Origin: Planctomicrobium piriforme
GTDB lineage: Bacteria; Planctomycetota; Planctomycetia; Planctomycetales; Planctomycetaceae
DNA: 33,830 nt
Reading direction: 5' to 3'
NCBI GenBank assembly: GCA_945860955.1
Contig: CAMATH010000095.1
Span: 1 to 33,830, forward strand
This document shows, in pieces, positions 27,309 through 33,830 of this stretch. Both the position numbers and the translations under genes were made by a program. Within the stretch, counting starts at the first letter, position 1. The number at the start of each line of letters is the position of its first letter. Below the pieces are notes generated by a model. That model was given only the letters and a program-made list of their open reading frames with translations, searched no databases and was not told where the DNA came from.

Positions 27309-28847
27309 ATGTCTGGCACAGCACCACAGCGTTCTGACGGAGACGAACCCGCCGTTTCCAAGCCGGTGCGGCCTCGTCCCGCCACGCAGGATGGGAAGCC
27401 GGTGCCGCGCGTGCCCCGGGGAGGTCGCTTTCGGTCGGCGGTGCGAACCCCCGAGCAGTGGCTCGCCAGAACCTGGCTGGAACTCCGCAGACTCAGTCTG
27501 GGAGCGGGGATCAGTCTGGCGCTGCACGTGGCGATTCTGGTGATCCTGGCGGTGATTGTCATCCAGCAGAATCGCGAGGACGATTTGACGCCGATGCTGG
27601 GAGGCTTCGGCGCGCGGAAGCCTCCTAGGGCGGCGCGCGAGCCCATGCCGATCACCGTCGCACCGATCGCTCCCGTCGCGGTCGCCGGGAATGCCACGGC
27701 CAAGCCGGCGGGAGACACCGAGAAAGCCCCGCCAGCCGTTCGCGCGCCGACGGAGGTGAAGGTCGCTGGAGCCCTGGCGGCCCGGTCCGCCGACCGGCCG
27801 GCGGACGCCCTTCAGGAAATGGGCGGAAACGACGAAACCGAGAAGGCGGTCAAGCGGGGCCTGAACTGGCTGGCGCAGATTCAAAAGCCCGACGGACATT
27901 GGGAACTCCACCAAGGGTATCCCGACGCCGGCGTGATCAAGACCGACACCGGGGCGACCGCGCTCGCCCTGCTCTGTTTCCTGGGCGCGGGGCACACTCC
28001 TCAAACGGGAGAACATCGCGCGCGTGTGGAACGGGGCGTGGAATGGCTCAAGCGGGTACAGAAACAGGGGGACTTTCTGAAGGGAGACTTCTTCGACTCC
28101 AACCAGGAAGGGGAGAACGCCTCGTTCTATGCCCACGCCCAAGCGACGATGGCGCTTGCCGAATGTCTGGCGCTCACGGGGGATCCTACGCTCAAGCAGC
28201 CGGTTCTCGACGGCCTCAACTTCATCCACGAGTCGCAGCATCCACGGACGGGTGGGTGGAAATACCGCCGGGGAAGCGAGGGAGACCTCTCGGTCTTCGG
28301 CTGGCAGATCATGGCGATTCAAACCGGCCGGATGGCGGGAATTGAACCTCCGCCCGAAACACTGGACCGGGCGACGCGATTTCTCGATCTGGTGCAACTC
28401 GAGGATGGGGCGCGGTACCGATACGAACCGACGTCACGAACCGCCACGCCGGCCATGACGGCGGAAGGGCTGCTCTGTCGGCAATATCTTGGGTGGCCCC
28501 GCGATCACCCGGCACTGCTCGCCGGTGCCCGTTACCTGAACGAACCGGACCAGACACCGCACTGGGATTCCGGCCGGCGGAATGTCTACCAGTGGTATTA
28601 CGCCGCCCAAATGCTGCACAACCTGCAAGGGGACACCTGGGAGGGCTGGAACGATCTCGCCCGAGCCGAGCTGGTGAAGAATCAGATCCGCTCGGGAGGC
28701 AAACTCTCGGGAAGCTGGAACCCGACCAAACCGTCGGGCCACCCCGATGAAAACGCGGAAAAAGGGGGCCGGCTCTATCTCACGTGCCTGTGCGTGCTGA
28801 CCCTCGAAGTCTATTACCGACACCTGCCCCTGTACCGCGACCCCTGA
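27309..28847 (+). CDS. Membrane-anchored squalene-cyclase/terpenoid-cyclase-fold protein
   Basis: 512 residues. A Pro/Arg-rich cytoplasmic N-terminus (1-60) precedes one transmembrane helix at about 66-85 and an Ala/Pro-rich linker (to about 170). The rest is an alpha/alpha toroid like prenyltransferases and squalene cyclases, with repeated helices and the QW-like motifs NWLAQIQKPDGHWEL, FIHESQHPRTGGWKY and LSGSWNP. The DxDD acid motif of true squalene-hopene cyclases is not seen, so the fold is probably used for binding and not for cyclisation. Such anchored toroid proteins are common in planctomycetes and lack known function. The large domain is expected outside the cytoplasm. Confidence 0.8.
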   Translation: MSGTAPQRSDGDEPAVSKPVRPRPATQDGKPVPRVPRGGRFRSAVRTPEQWLARTWLELRRLSLGAGISLALHVAILVILAVIVIQQNREDDLTPMLGGFGARKPPRAAREPMPITVAPIAPVAVAGNATAKPAGDTEKAPPAVRAPTEVKVAGALAARSADRPADALQEMGGNDETEKAVKRGLNWLAQIQKPDGHWELHQGYPDAGVIKTDTGATALALLCFLGAGHTPQTGEHRARVERGVEWLKRVQKQGDFLKGDFFDSNQEGENASFYAHAQATMALAECLALTGDPTLKQPVLDGLNFIHESQHPRTGGWKYRRGSEGDLSVFGWQIMAIQTGRMAGIEPPPETLDRATRFLDLVQLEDGARYRYEPTSRTATPAMTAEGLLCRQYLGWPRDHPALLAGARYLNEPDQTPHWDSGRRNVYQWYYAAQMLHNLQGDTWEGWNDLARAELVKNQIRSGGKLSGSWNPTKPSGHPDENAEKGGRLYLTCLCVLTLEVYYRHLPLYRDP

Positions 28848-28882
28848 ACGGTTTCGGTAAAATCAGAAACTCGGACAACGTC

Positions 28883-28902
28883 GTGGGGGCTTCAACCCCC
28901 AC
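28883..28902. terminator. Hairpin between convergent genes
   Basis: GTGGGGG (28883-28889) pairs with CCCCCAC (28896-28902) around CTTCAA. It overlaps the last codons of queD and follows the plus-strand cyclase-like gene by 36 bp. There is no T-run, so its role as a terminator is only suggested by the convergent position. Confidence 0.4.
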
Positions 28903-29407
28903 TGACTTCCCCGAGCAGCCGCGTGCAAATCGCCCACTGGCCGAAATTTTCCTCCACTTCGACCTGGAGCGATTCCATTCGGGCCAGATCCGCCGCTGGC
29001 AAACGCTGGATCAGTTCCCCCGCGAACCAGTCGGCCAGCAATTCGGCGGTCGTATTGGCCACCGGCAACAGCCGGCAGTCTTCCCGCGGGAGAATCCAGC
29101 GCCGTTCTTCGAAACGCACTTCCACTTCCGTCGGTCCCGCCTGAACCCGAATTTTCGGATGCAGTGTGGGCAACAACAGACTGTGATCGAGTTCCGCCAC
29201 GATCTGCTGCGCCGCGTCGCGCAGGGCGATGAAGTCGAAGACGTATTGGTTCTCGTCGAGCGGGCCGGCGAGTTCCACCGCCACCCGCCAGTTGTGGCCA
29301 TGCAGCCGCTCGCAGATGTTCCCCGCGAACGTGATGAAATGTGCCGCGCTAAAAACCAGGTGGTCTTTCGTGACGCGCACCCGGTACTTGGAGTGGGAGT
29401 GGGACAT
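28892..29407 (-). CDS. queD: 6-carboxytetrahydropterin synthase (QueD/PTPS family)
   Basis: 171 residues. Zinc ligands His23 (FSAAHF), His36 and His38 (RLHGH) and catalytic Cys32 in the CxxxHGH motif are all visible; the distal LDHS and the NTTAELLA block with the conserved Glu match the family. QueD converts dihydroneopterin triphosphate to 6-carboxytetrahydropterin in queuosine/7-deazaguanine synthesis; a PTPS role in pterin metabolism is the alternative. About 40 residues longer than E. coli QueD, mainly around residues 85-115. The aminotransferase gene ends 21 bp upstream on the same strand. No other queuosine genes are in the window. Confidence 0.9.
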   Translation of the reverse strand: MSHSHSKYRVRVTKDHLVFSAAHFITFAGNICERLHGHNWRVAVELAGPLDENQYVFDFIALRDAAQQIVAELDHSLLLPTLHPKIRVQAGPTEVEVRFEERRWILPREDCRLLPVANTTAELLADWFAGELIQRLPAADLARMESLQVEVEENFGQWAICTRLLGEVSGG

Positions 29408-29428
29408 GGGGGGATTTTATACGAACGC

Positions 29429-30676
29429 CTACGCGAGTCGAGACAATTCGGCCAAAACGCGGTCGACCTCGTCGGCACTGTTGTAGTGCAGCAATCCAAT
29501 CCGCAGCGTTCCATTCGGTTCCAGCCCGGCCGCCTCGCTGAACGACAACGCGTAGTGATTGCCCGCCCACGCGTAACAGCCGACCGTCGCCAGGTGAGCC
29601 GCCATCTCCTGCGGCGAATGCCGCGGGTGCGTGATCGAGAAGGTGGGAACCCGTTCATCCAGCCGATGGAGATCGCGAATGCCCCATAGTTGAAACTCCG
29701 GGAGAGCGGCCAGCCCGGTCAGCATTCGCCGGGCGAGCTGCTGTTCGTACTGCTGGATCGCGCCCATCGCCGATTCAATCGCTCCGCGCCGCGATTCAAC
29801 CGGCGACCCCAGACGCCGCCCGAGCGCGGCGAGATAGTCTACGCACGCGAGCGCGCCGGCGATCCCTTCGTGACACGCCGTCCCGGTCATCCACTTCCCC
29901 GGAAGGTCGTTGGTCGCCACCCGCAGTTTGTAAGGTTGCAACTCTTCCAGATGCGACCGCTTGCCGTACAAAACCCCCAGATGCGGACCGAAGAACTTGT
30001 ACGCCGAGCAAACGAGAAAGTCGGTCTCCAGGTCCATCACGTCCACCAGCCCGTGAGGTGCGAAGTGAACCGCGTCGACGTAGGTCAGGGCACCCACGTC
30101 ATGTGCCGCTCGAATCATCGACCGGACCGGATTGATCGTGCCGGTGATATTTGAGGCCAGACCGACGGCGACCAGTTTCGTCCTGGGGGACAAAGCGTCA
30201 AGAAAACTCTGCTGGTCGAGCGTTCCATCCTCCAGGTTGACTTCAACGCGTTTGATCACCGCCCCCGCGTCGCGGGCCGCCAGCACCCAGGGGCTGACGT
30301 TCCCTTCATGATCCAGCCGGGTGACAATCACTTCATCCCCCGGCTGCCAGGTGCGGGCGATGGCCCGGCTGACGGCGAACGTGAGGGTCGTCATGTTGGC
30401 ACCGAAGGCGATGCAACCCGGATCGCGCGCCCCCAGGAAGTCGGCGAGCGCCTGATGTCCCCGTTCGAGAATGGCGTCGCTCTCCCGACTGACCTCGAAC
30501 ACTCCGCCGTGCTGAGAATTGGTTTCCAGCAGGTACCGGCTGACCGCATCGGCGACCGAGCGCGGCACCTGGCTGCCTGCCGGCCCATCGAAAAACGCGA
30601 CGGAATTCCCGTTCTGCTGATGATGGAGTCCGGGAAACTGGTCACGCACCCAACTCAGATCGATCGTCGGCATCAT
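29429..30676 (-). CDS. Class V aminotransferase, cysteine-desulfurase-like
   Basis: 415 residues from ATG 30676 (MMPTID), the first codon that makes a good family N-terminus (QFPGL, FFDGPAGSQVP); the frame is open 52 codons further. The PLP Lys is at about 227 in SAYKFFGPHLG, preceded by VDAVHFAPH. The closing RIGLLHYNSADEVDRV block and overall pattern fit the cysteine desulfurase-like branch sometimes called VC1184-type, which lacks the usual catalytic cysteine loop. Pyridoxal-phosphate enzyme in the cytoplasm; true substrate unknown. Followed 21 bp later by queD, so probably one operon. Confidence 0.87.
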   Translation of the reverse strand: MMPTIDLSWVRDQFPGLHHQQNGNSVAFFDGPAGSQVPRSVADAVSRYLLETNSQHGGVFEVSRESDAILERGHQALADFLGARDPGCIAFGANMTTLTFAVSRAIARTWQPGDEVIVTRLDHEGNVSPWVLAARDAGAVIKRVEVNLEDGTLDQQSFLDALSPRTKLVAVGLASNITGTINPVRSMIRAAHDVGALTYVDAVHFAPHGLVDVMDLETDFLVCSAYKFFGPHLGVLYGKRSHLEELQPYKLRVATNDLPGKWMTGTACHEGIAGALACVDYLAALGRRLGSPVESRRGAIESAMGAIQQYEQQLARRMLTGLAALPEFQLWGIRDLHRLDERVPTFSITHPRHSPQEMAAHLATVGCYAWAGNHYALSFSEAAGLEPNGTLRIGLLHYNSADEVDRVLAELSRLA

Positions 30677-31280
30677 GGACTGTTTGCGGAAGGAACCGCG
30701 ACCGCGGATGAAACCGAACCATCCCCGTGGAATCGCGGCCGGCACTGTAACTCGATCGCACCCGAACGTGCCAGCGACAGGAGTTTTGATGCGAAAAACA
30801 CGATCATCAACGGGGGACGAGTGGGAGAACACTCAATTACCAGCCCCGCCCCCCCAACAACCAGGTTGGACCGTCACTGAGACAATCCTGTTCATCCCTT
30901 TCATCCTCTTCATCCTGTCTAATTTTTTCTTTTCCACTCCGAATCCGGTCATTCGACTCCGCAACAGGTTACAACGGACGAAAAAAGGGGGACAGGATGA
31001 AGAGGATGAAAAGGATAAAGAGGATGTTTGCCATCCCGTCTCCAATTCCGGACGACCTCAGCGAGATCAACCGGCAAGGCGAAAATGCGCCCCGAACAAA
31101 GCGTGTGGCACCGCGTCGTTATCCGCGTGGCCTCCCCCTTCGTTTCCGTGACCTTCCGTGCGCTTCCGTGGCTTTTGATTCCGCGTATGGATAACTTGAA
31201 GAATCGAATCTATCCACTTTCCGGACGCGTTGCAGTTCGGTGATGTTCGACCGCGTTTTCCAGTGCTGGTTCCGCCCCCC
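30677..31280. other. Non-coding region with a repeat element
   Basis: 604 bp between divergent genes. It holds the repeat element 30886-31026 and, nearer the plus-strand gene, three spaced TTCCGTG words at about 31143-31172. Short frames here cross the repeats and are not genes. Promoters for both flanking genes are expected but not identified. Confidence 0.55.
30886..31026. repeat. GGATGA-type inverted repeat element, copy 2 (intact)
   Basis: A left arm ends CATCCTCTTCATCCTGTC (30902-30919) and a right arm begins with the exact reverse complement GACAGGATGAAGAGGATG (30991-31008), with a core of about 70 bp (TTTCTTTTCCACTCCGAATC and the following CGGTCATTCGACTCC). The core recurs almost identically at 33.6 kb. 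The 18-bp perfect arms could form a long stem. Confidence 0.8.
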
Positions 31281-33473
31281 ATGAACGAAAACGCCACGCA
31301 CGGCTCGCCGCTCTCGGACGGACCAGCACCGCCTCAGTCCGCGACGAATTTGGATCCGAAGGCGACCCGGCTGTCGTTTTCGATCGCGATCCGTCGCATC
31401 GCCTGGGGGCTGGTGTTCTTCTTGGCGGCGTGGGTGACGTGGAAGGGGTTCACGTCCGAACCCGCGCGCGAAACGCTGCAGTTCGATTGGTACAGCACAA
31501 CATTCGGACTCATCTATTCGCCACTGGATGAAGAGGAACCCGTTGAACTTGCGAAACCAGCTCACGTCTGGATTGAGTTGGTCGAACGAGAACTGGACAG
31601 CACCACGCCGTCGGCGGATCGCTGCCTGGAGTCGATTGGCTTGTTTCTCACTCTGGCGGATTTGAATTCTTTCCGCGACGAAAACGAGAGTTCGTTGTAC
31701 GTTCGAGGGGCGGCGCGGGTGTGGAAACGGATGCATCAATTCGCCCCGGATGAACCGCGTCTCTGGCGGACACTGGCCCGATCCAAACGGCTCGGTCGCG
31801 AAATTGCCGACATGTTTCCTGAACAGGGCCAAAGCCGACTGGAACAGTTCGCCGAAGCGGTTCGGCACGATCCGCGCAACTCGCTCTACCAGTACCTCGC
31901 GGCTCCTGCTCTTCAACAGGTTGCGATATTGGTGAAATTGGACGAGGAGGCAGCTCATTCGCCGATGAGTCCCTCCGATCTCGCACGGATTCGCGCCGCC
32001 CGGACGTTACACAATCATTTCGCCGAATTGCCCAAAGAAACTCCGTTGGTCGATTTGCAAGATGATCGAGTCTCTGTTCTTCGAGCCCTCGGATGGATTC
32101 CGTTCGACCGAACCGAACGGCGGAGGTGGGCGCAACGGTTGTTTCCTTTCATCAGAATCTCAGAAGATGTCGCATGGGCAGAAGCCCTTTTCGAGCGACC
32201 CGATGTTGCGGAAATCCGTCAATATTGGGAATGCACCGTACCTCGGTCCCCGACTTTCGACTATCGACTGAAGAAAATCGCGGCGACAGACGAAGAATTG
32301 GTCAAATCTCGCCGTGACCGTGAAATCGAAAATTCCCTGGTTCCGGCCCCCTCCTCCGAAACCATGCTCAACCTGTTAATCAGCGAAGCGGCACTCGAAC
32401 GGGTTGACGAACTGCGGGGCCTCAACAGCACCCAGCTTCTCTGGATCACAGAGCTGACGCGTAACAGGTTGCTTGTTATTGGCCTTTTCCTGGTCGTGTT
32501 GGGCGCGATCGGGGGCTTATTGTCCCGATTGCCATTGAAGAAACCTTTCGCGACGCACGTCTCGAGTCAAATCACCCGAATTCTGACCCTGTTTGCCGCT
32601 CTTTTCGGAATGACGTTGGCAGCGCTGCTCATCCTGCTCGTCTTTGTAGACTACACGGGTTTGGGCGTCGAACCTGCGAATCAGTGCGTTTTGTGGATTC
32701 CCGCCATCGGATTTGGAGTCCTCGAAATCTGGTTGGTTCGGCGGATTCTTGGCTCGCGACTTGCGGTCAACCGCCCCGTGCGTATCGCGATTATGATAAT
32801 TGCGATCGGTGGATTCGTCGGCTGGGGCTTGCTCTACCAATCGGTGATTACTTCGGCTGAATACAGTTTTCTCGCCGAATTCACAGACGTTTTGGATCGA
32901 CACGACTGGTGGTTGGAGTTTCGAGACGACATGTTTAACGACTACTGGATTTGGGAAGTTGAAAACTCCCGCATGCTCGCATGGCCGTGGTACGGCTCGG
33001 ATCGGATTTCACACAACGGCGGGTCCCAATTTGTCGTCAGCCAGGGGCTCCCCGTCGGATTCGGACTTTCAGCGTTGATGTTGGTCGCCCTTGCGATGGC
33101 ATTTACCCCCGGGGCCGCTGGCCGATCGGTTTGGAATTGGGTGTGGGGTACGAAGCTGCGAATGAACTCTCCCGCCGATCTGCCCGGCGGCTCCTGGACT
33201 GGTCGGGTCGCGATTGTGTCATTTGGCGGCTGGCGAATCCTGGGTGCGTGGGCGCTAATCGTCTGGCTGGTCACGACCGCCAGTGCGATGCTGACCGCCG
33301 AATCGCAAGACCGCCGGGCGTTTGGTTCCGAAGCGACCGCCGAGGTGCTGTGGAACGACTATCTCAAAGCCATCGAAGAGATTCGCGGCGACGAAGTACT
33401 CATGGAACGGCTACGTGACCCGGAACCTTATCGAATTCGCCACAGTTTGTTTTGCTACCCCGGCTCGGAGTAG
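31281..33473 (+). CDS. Large multi-pass membrane protein of unknown function
   Basis: 730 residues from ATG 31281 (MNENATHG); an in-frame start at 31230 would add 17 residues before it. One transmembrane helix lies near residues 41-57, then about 330 mostly soluble, helical residues, then six further hydrophobic helices from about 397 to 690 (LLVIGLFLVVLGAIGGLL, LAALLILLVFV, LWIPAIGFGVLEIWLV, MIIAIGGFVGWGLL, LSALMLVALAMAF and WALIVWLVTTASAML). A long loop with WWLEFRDDMFNDYWIWE lies between helices 5 and 6. No conserved motif was recognised. The base composition looks slightly less GC-rich than its neighbours. It stands alone between repeat copies, so it may be an accessory gene. Confidence 0.75.
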   Translation: MNENATHGSPLSDGPAPPQSATNLDPKATRLSFSIAIRRIAWGLVFFLAAWVTWKGFTSEPARETLQFDWYSTTFGLIYSPLDEEEPVELAKPAHVWIELVERELDSTTPSADRCLESIGLFLTLADLNSFRDENESSLYVRGAARVWKRMHQFAPDEPRLWRTLARSKRLGREIADMFPEQGQSRLEQFAEAVRHDPRNSLYQYLAAPALQQVAILVKLDEEAAHSPMSPSDLARIRAARTLHNHFAELPKETPLVDLQDDRVSVLRALGWIPFDRTERRRWAQRLFPFIRISEDVAWAEALFERPDVAEIRQYWECTVPRSPTFDYRLKKIAATDEELVKSRRDREIENSLVPAPSSETMLNLLISEAALERVDELRGLNSTQLLWITELTRNRLLVIGLFLVVLGAIGGLLSRLPLKKPFATHVSSQITRILTLFAALFGMTLAALLILLVFVDYTGLGVEPANQCVLWIPAIGFGVLEIWLVRRILGSRLAVNRPVRIAIMIIAIGGFVGWGLLYQSVITSAEYSFLAEFTDVLDRHDWWLEFRDDMFNDYWIWEVENSRMLAWPWYGSDRISHNGGSQFVVSQGLPVGFGLSALMLVALAMAFTPGAAGRSVWNWVWGTKLRMNSPADLPGGSWTGRVAIVSFGGWRILGAWALIVWLVTTASAMLTAESQDRRAFGSEATAEVLWNDYLKAIEEIRGDEVLMERLRDPEPYRIRHSLFCYPGSE

Positions 33474-33578
33474 CAAATCGAGCCGCTGTTTGCGGACAGT
33501 TACGCTCGCCAGGCGACCGAACCGCTTTGAACCGACGTCACATTGCTCACATGATGAGTCCGATCTGCGCTCTGTCAA

Positions 33579-33683
33579 TCCTGTTCATCCTCTTCATCCC
33601 GTCTATTTTTTTTCTTTTCCACTCCGAATCCGGTCATTCGACTCCGCGACAGGTTACTACGGACAAAAAAATGGGGACAGGAT
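33579..33683. repeat. GGATGA-type repeat element, copy 3, interrupted by an insertion sequence
   Basis: The left arm TCCTGTTCATCCTCTTCATC (33579 onward) and the core (TTTCTTTTCCACTCCGAATC, then CGGTCATTCGACTCCGCGACAGG-type sequence) match copy 2 with a few changes. The right arm stops after GGGGACAGGAT at 33683, where the insertion sequence starts. The missing part would be TGAAGAGGATG. Confidence 0.8.
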
Positions 33684-33830
33684 CAGGGCCAGCGCTCACT
33701 TTTTCCCTACAACAGTGATAGTTTCGACGAGAAAATCGATGCTCCATGAGCAACTGTTGCGTTTCATTGCGACACTGTCCTTGCCGGGATGCTGCTTGAG
33801 CAGGGACAGGGTAAAGCGATTGAGCCAGGC
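33684..33830 (-). mobile_element. Insertion sequence, ISAs1-like, one end only
   Basis: The boundary is placed at CAGGGCCAGCGC (33684), a plausible terminal inverted repeat, because the repeat element to the left stops exactly there and the transposase stop lies 12 bp inside. The rest of the element is beyond the window, so the other end and the target duplication cannot be seen. Family assignment rests on the transposase C-terminus and is tentative. Confidence 0.6.
33696..33830 (-). CDS. Transposase C-terminus (partial, ISAs1-like)
   Basis: 44 codons plus a TGA stop at 33696-33698 are readable without interruption to the window edge. The translation begins AWLNRFTLSLLKQHPG and continues with SVAMKRNSCSWSIDFLVE. 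The pattern L-x-R-F-x-L-S-L-L-K followed by a basic M-K-R and a W-x-x-x-(F/Y)-L-x-E ending is what I recall from ISAs1/IS4-type transposase C-termini (for example the E. coli H-repeat proteins). The DDE catalytic residues would lie outside the window. The frame is too short to appear as a standalone ORF. Confidence 0.65.
   Translation of the reverse strand, partial: AWLNRFTLSLLKQHPGKDSVAMKRNSCSWSIDFLVETITVVGKK

Noticed and set aside
27309-28847. True squalene-hopene cyclase
   Set aside because: No DxDD acid motif was found, the toroid is shorter than a real cyclase and it is attached to an N-terminal membrane anchor.

Overview
This window looks like chromosomal DNA from a planctomycete (class Planctomycetia). 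The basis is the GC-rich sequence, the scarcity of clear Shine-Dalgarno sites, and the protein types. These include a very long secreted DUF1080/PA14/multi-haem cytochrome c protein, a PQQ-like propeller protein with membrane anchors, a membrane-anchored squalene-cyclase-like protein and a SWIM/SNF2 helicase. The taxon is inferred from protein style only; no rRNA is present.

Layout: 0.3-2.7 kb (+) carries a zinc-ribbon membrane protein, a PEGA lipoprotein and an HpcH/HpaI aldolase. 2.8-5.6 kb (-) is a compact operon of dihydroorotase, a GcvH-like lipoyl carrier and a 2[4Fe-4S] protein, divergent from a SNF2 helicase at 6.0-8.9 kb (+). 9.4-13.4 kb (-) holds a likely operon of a degenerate HAD protein, a FabZ-like dehydratase, TrmB and a PQQ-propeller protein. 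14.1-17.7 kb (-) is one 1212-residue DUF1080/PA14/penta-haem gene. 18.2-19.3 kb (+) is an unrecognised 245-residue protein followed by an unusual structured RNA locus. 19.4-25.0 kb (-) has mutS, acs and a short-chain dehydrogenase. 25.7-28.8 kb has a small c-type cytochrome (-), then a sugar-epimerase-like gene and a cyclase-like gene (+). 28.9-30.7 kb (-) pairs a class V aminotransferase with queD. 31.3-33.5 kb (+) is a large membrane protein. The window ends inside an insertion sequence.

The most striking content is at 18977-19293. Two consecutive segments each fold into a full tRNA-type cloverleaf, but in circularly permuted order: 3' anticodon strand, variable region, T arm, 3' acceptor strand, short loop, 5' acceptor strand, D arm, 5' anticodon strand. 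Both have 7-bp acceptor stems, a 2-nt (TA) acceptor/D spacer, a 1-nt D/anticodon spacer and no gap between T stem and acceptor. Neither shows an evident U33-containing anticodon loop. They end in a hairpin and a 12-bp terminator-like stem, and lie 50 bp after the unrecognised gene, so gene and RNA may form one system.

Intergenic DNA contains dispersed repeats. One is an element of about 110-140 bp with GGATGAAGAGGATG-type inverted ends, at 30886-31026 and again at 33579-33683. The second copy is cut by the insertion sequence. Another is an inverted pair at 25196-25397 that shares a 15-mer with 13515-13529. Other genes are mostly housekeeping or typical planctomycete accessory genes. All functional statements come from reading motifs; no database search was possible.
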